From the NCBI GenBank assembly GCA_036874045.1, contig CM072342.1:1386501-1450500 (forward strand): a stretch of DNA of 64,000 nt. The letters run 5' to 3'. How positions within the stretch are numbered: the first letter of the stretch is position 1; every line of letters starts with the position of its first letter. The stretch is from Cymodocea nodosa (lineage: Eukaryota; Streptophyta; Magnoliopsida; Alismatales; Cymodoceaceae). The notes under the pieces are model-generated. The model worked only from the letters and a program-made list of their open reading frames with translations, was not told the origin of the DNA and ran no database searches. A program made the translations under genes and the position numbers. Below, piece by piece: positions 61,441 through 64,000 of the stretch.

Positions 61441-62826
61441 TTCATAAAAATTTGTTGGGTAATTATGTTGTGTAAATATTTCATTATCATGTCGTGTTAA
61501 AAATTACCATGTCTGTGAAATTTGACATGTTGACGTCACCATGTAAGTCACGTATCATTTGAATGAAAGTAGAATAGACGACACAGGTAACTGCATGTAC
61601 GGGATTTATTTTTTTCTTCATTTTTTGACATGCGACCTGCGACCATCGGAAGAGACTACTTATAGTGATTTCATGAAATTAGAAAAGTTTTATCCTCATA
61701 GACATGCTGCGTTATTCTAATAATGAAACAATTTGATAAATTTCATGAGTCTATGCTGATTTATTTTTCAGATGTTACTGGTGCGAATTGAATATTCACA
61801 TATTTCTATATTGTATTGTTGATCTTCTATTTCCTATCTGCAGGTAATATAAGCTATCAGGAAATCTTTTACCATCGGAACGATGGTTTTTTTTGACCTT
61901 GACATTAGCATATTTCATCAATTCATCTTACTGAAACTGTTCATTTGAGGTTGACCAGTAGCAAGGAACTTTAGTGGAACTTATTGATTAACCGTTTTTC
62001 GGTATGTTTATTATTTTGAATCACTGCCCCCCTAAAATTTACATTTTCAGCATTGAATAAAGATGATTCCGCTGTACTGATAAATTGGAATTTTAGTGAA
62101 ACTATGAAGAATACTGTAAATTGTCTTAAAACTAGAAAGGAGGGAGTTCTTCTGTCTTGGTGTTTATTGTTGCAAGGGGCGATCCTACTTGAGCCGGCTA
62201 TTTACCTCCAGGTGTTGAATCTTTCGTTACATTTTTAATTTTTTCCATCAAGTGGTAAGATATTCAGCATTTATCAAAGCATAAAAGGGACATCATCTAG
62301 TTCTTGCGTAGTCAAGTGCAAGTAAACACATCAAACACTCCTTTCTGTACGATGAAACTTTTGGTAACGTGGTATCCACCTTCTGGTGGTTTGCATGCCT
62401 TAGAATTTCAAATATTGCGTTTGGTTTTTTTATATAAAAGGTTGTTCTGAAATTAGAACAAGAAAGTAACGGAATTAATATATCGATCACATCAACACAG
62501 GACTTGAGGAGATTTGTGGATTGTATTGACATTCAGTCGAAAGTTTCTAACATATGTTCGTCTATTTCCAACGTCTATGTATATATTTAAAACATAAGTA
62601 AAGGACGTTGAAGTATTTCTTTGGTAATCGAGAAATAGAAAATTAAGTGAATTATTCTTTTCCTAGTGTAACAAATAACACATATTTATAATTATTTCAC
62701 TCACTTTGAAAACTGTTGATAGTGATGTGATTTTTAGTAATAATGATTTAAATCAACCCATTTCGTTTGGGTCCTTTATTATTTATTTGTCCGTGACTTC
62801 AGAAGTTCACGGCCCAAGTCGAAAAC
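61441..62826. other. Intergenic DNA
   Basis: No gene recognised. AT-rich with short frames that look random. The last 100 bases are the 5' flank of the next gene. Confidence 0.45.
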
Positions 62827-64000
62827 ATGGCGATCGCCAACACGTATTCTTCCACCATATCCACTTCTCCTCCGTCGCCACTACTTCGGACCACCAGTGG
62901 CAGAAGCCACCTCCCTCTCCTTTTCCGTCGCCACTTCTTCTCCTCCTCTGCCTCCTCTAACGTCCAGCGGCAGATCACCTCCACCGTCGGTGCAAACACT
63001 CTCTTCCTACTCGTCGTCCTCTATTTCCGTCTTCGTCTTCTTGCTGATGCGTATGTAGCTGCCAACTGGGTTTTCCCTTCGTTTTAGGACGTGAAGGAGC
63101 ACATAGAAGTGCTGAAGAAAGCAGCCAAGACGAGGCGAGTTCCGGCGGAGGAGGTCCTCTCGGCGCTCGCCACCATCGAGAAGGCCAAGAGCGATATCGA
63201 CCCTTCTTCCTTTTTGGAAACGCTCGGTGGGACCGAGTCGCCTGGGAGGACCTGGATGCTCATCTTCACTGCCCAGGTACCGTTTGAATGATTTCCTGTT
63301 AGAGAAAGTCCGTCGTTTCCCCCTGAGACTGATCGTTTTTTCAATTGGTCTGATAGGATACTGGTCTGGAGAAGGGAAGCTATTTCCCGATCACTGCCGT
63401 CCAGAGATTCGACGCTGCCGTAAGCTGGAGTTGCTTCCATGATTATATGTTTTTTAATTCCCATTAATTATCTCATTCTATATATTATTAGGTAGAAGAG
63501 GTTATGAAAATGGTAAGGACATTTTCTTTTTTCTTGTGATAGAGAATCGAAGATTATCATAAATAGTTGATCATATAAGGTAGGGTAAAACCATTAAGTT
63601 GGGCATATTTCTTGCTGATCGAGAGAGACACTTATTTTAAACTAGCAGATATCATAATTCATCTTGCAGTCTATTTTGAGGAAATGAAACCTAGATTTCA
63701 ATATAGGCAAAAGTACTACCATTATCAAAAAGAGAGTATTTTTTTGTTGGTTTTGAAATTTGGATTGAATTTGGTTGGTACCTCGTATTAATACTTGGAT
63801 CTGGGTTTGGCTATTATATCTAGTAGCTGTAAAACTAAGATTTTTTTATTATATAATTATTTTTTATTACAACCAACAATTTTCTGCTTGCCCTTGTGGT
63901 TGATTTTACTATTTCTGGTGATGGTAAGATTAGATGTTTTAGTATTAAGGAATTCAACTTTGATTTCATGTTGGACTTTGGTTAGTTGAAAAATTGATGC
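62827..64000 (+). CDS. Probable plastid-targeted protein, 5' part (runs off the window)
   Basis: Three exons are visible: about 62827-62985, 63088-63276 and 63357-63419; the rest lies beyond 64000. The first 45 residues are Ser/Thr/Arg-rich with almost no acidic residues (MAIANTYSSTISTSPPSPLL), as in chloroplast transit peptides. Then VLKKAAKTRRVPAEEVLSAL, a helical segment, SFLETLGGTESPGRTWMLIFTAQ, and GSYFPITAVQRFDAA. The Gly-Thr-Trp-Met-Leu-Ile-Phe-like strand and FPITAVQRFD look like a conserved, lipocalin-like plant plastid protein, but I cannot name the family with confidence. The exon 1 donor (ACC|GTCGGT) is the least certain point. 63500-63520 may hold a further small exon. Confidence 0.6.

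Noticed and set aside
1-64000. CRISPR array, operons or bacterial-type systems
   Set aside because: This is plant nuclear DNA with spliced genes; no regular short repeats with spacers are present.

Overview
This is plant nuclear DNA, almost certainly from an angiosperm. It shows intron-rich genes with GT-AG junctions, plastid- and mitochondrion-type nuclear genes, a DYW-class PPR gene, a MIR159 locus, AT-rich intergenic DNA and plant-type L1, RTE, Harbinger and copia-like repeats. Coding GC is not extreme, so it does not look like a grass. I cannot name the species.

Layout. 1-3.95 kb is a decayed L1-type LINE lying just upstream of the last three exons (4.56-5.71 kb) of the plastid protease gene CLPP3, whose 5' exons are outside the window. 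RACK1 (7.8-9.4 kb, minus) follows, then 6 kb of AT-rich DNA containing a MIR159 precursor (12.63-12.85 kb, minus). A DYW PPR gene (15.9-18.2 kb, minus) stands head to head with a broken ribose-5-phosphate isomerase pseudogene (18.35-19.09 kb). The small UBL5/Hub1 gene (19.9-20.1 kb) is followed by a threefold tandem repeat and a Harbinger transposon with its target-site duplication (22.1-23.6 kb).

Second half. A nine-exon five-span glycoprotein-like membrane gene (25.7-30.2 kb) is followed downstream by a near-perfect hairpin. A RING-CH E3 ligase gene lies at 34.8-37.2 kb. An AR401/EEF1AKMT2-like lysine methyltransferase gene (39.1-44.6 kb, minus) carries a TRIM-like LTR element and a same-family solo LTR in one intron. 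SDA1 (45.8-54.2 kb, minus, 15 exons) carries a Harbinger-like MITE and an RTE remnant in its introns. SDA1 and the mitochondrial ribosomal protein mL46 gene (55.9-59.4 kb, plus) are divergent. An RTE LINE with a nested MITE follows (59.5-61.4 kb), and the first exons of a probable plastid protein gene run off the right end.

Functional themes. Several genes serve protein synthesis or turnover: RACK1 (40S scaffold), SDA1 (60S maturation), mL46 (mitoribosome), AR401 (probable EF1A methyltransferase), CLPP3, a RING-CH ligase and UBL5 (splicing). RACK1, UBL5 and SDA1 share a telo-box 32-44 nt upstream of their start codons, an arrangement known from plant translation genes. I see no new gene system. 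The most interesting signals are regulatory RNA and transposon structure: the MIR159 locus, the hairpin, insertions dated by paralogous or reconstructed empty sites, and the TRIM-like/solo-LTR pair. Exon limits were read by eye from splice sites, reading phase and family resemblance, with no database search.
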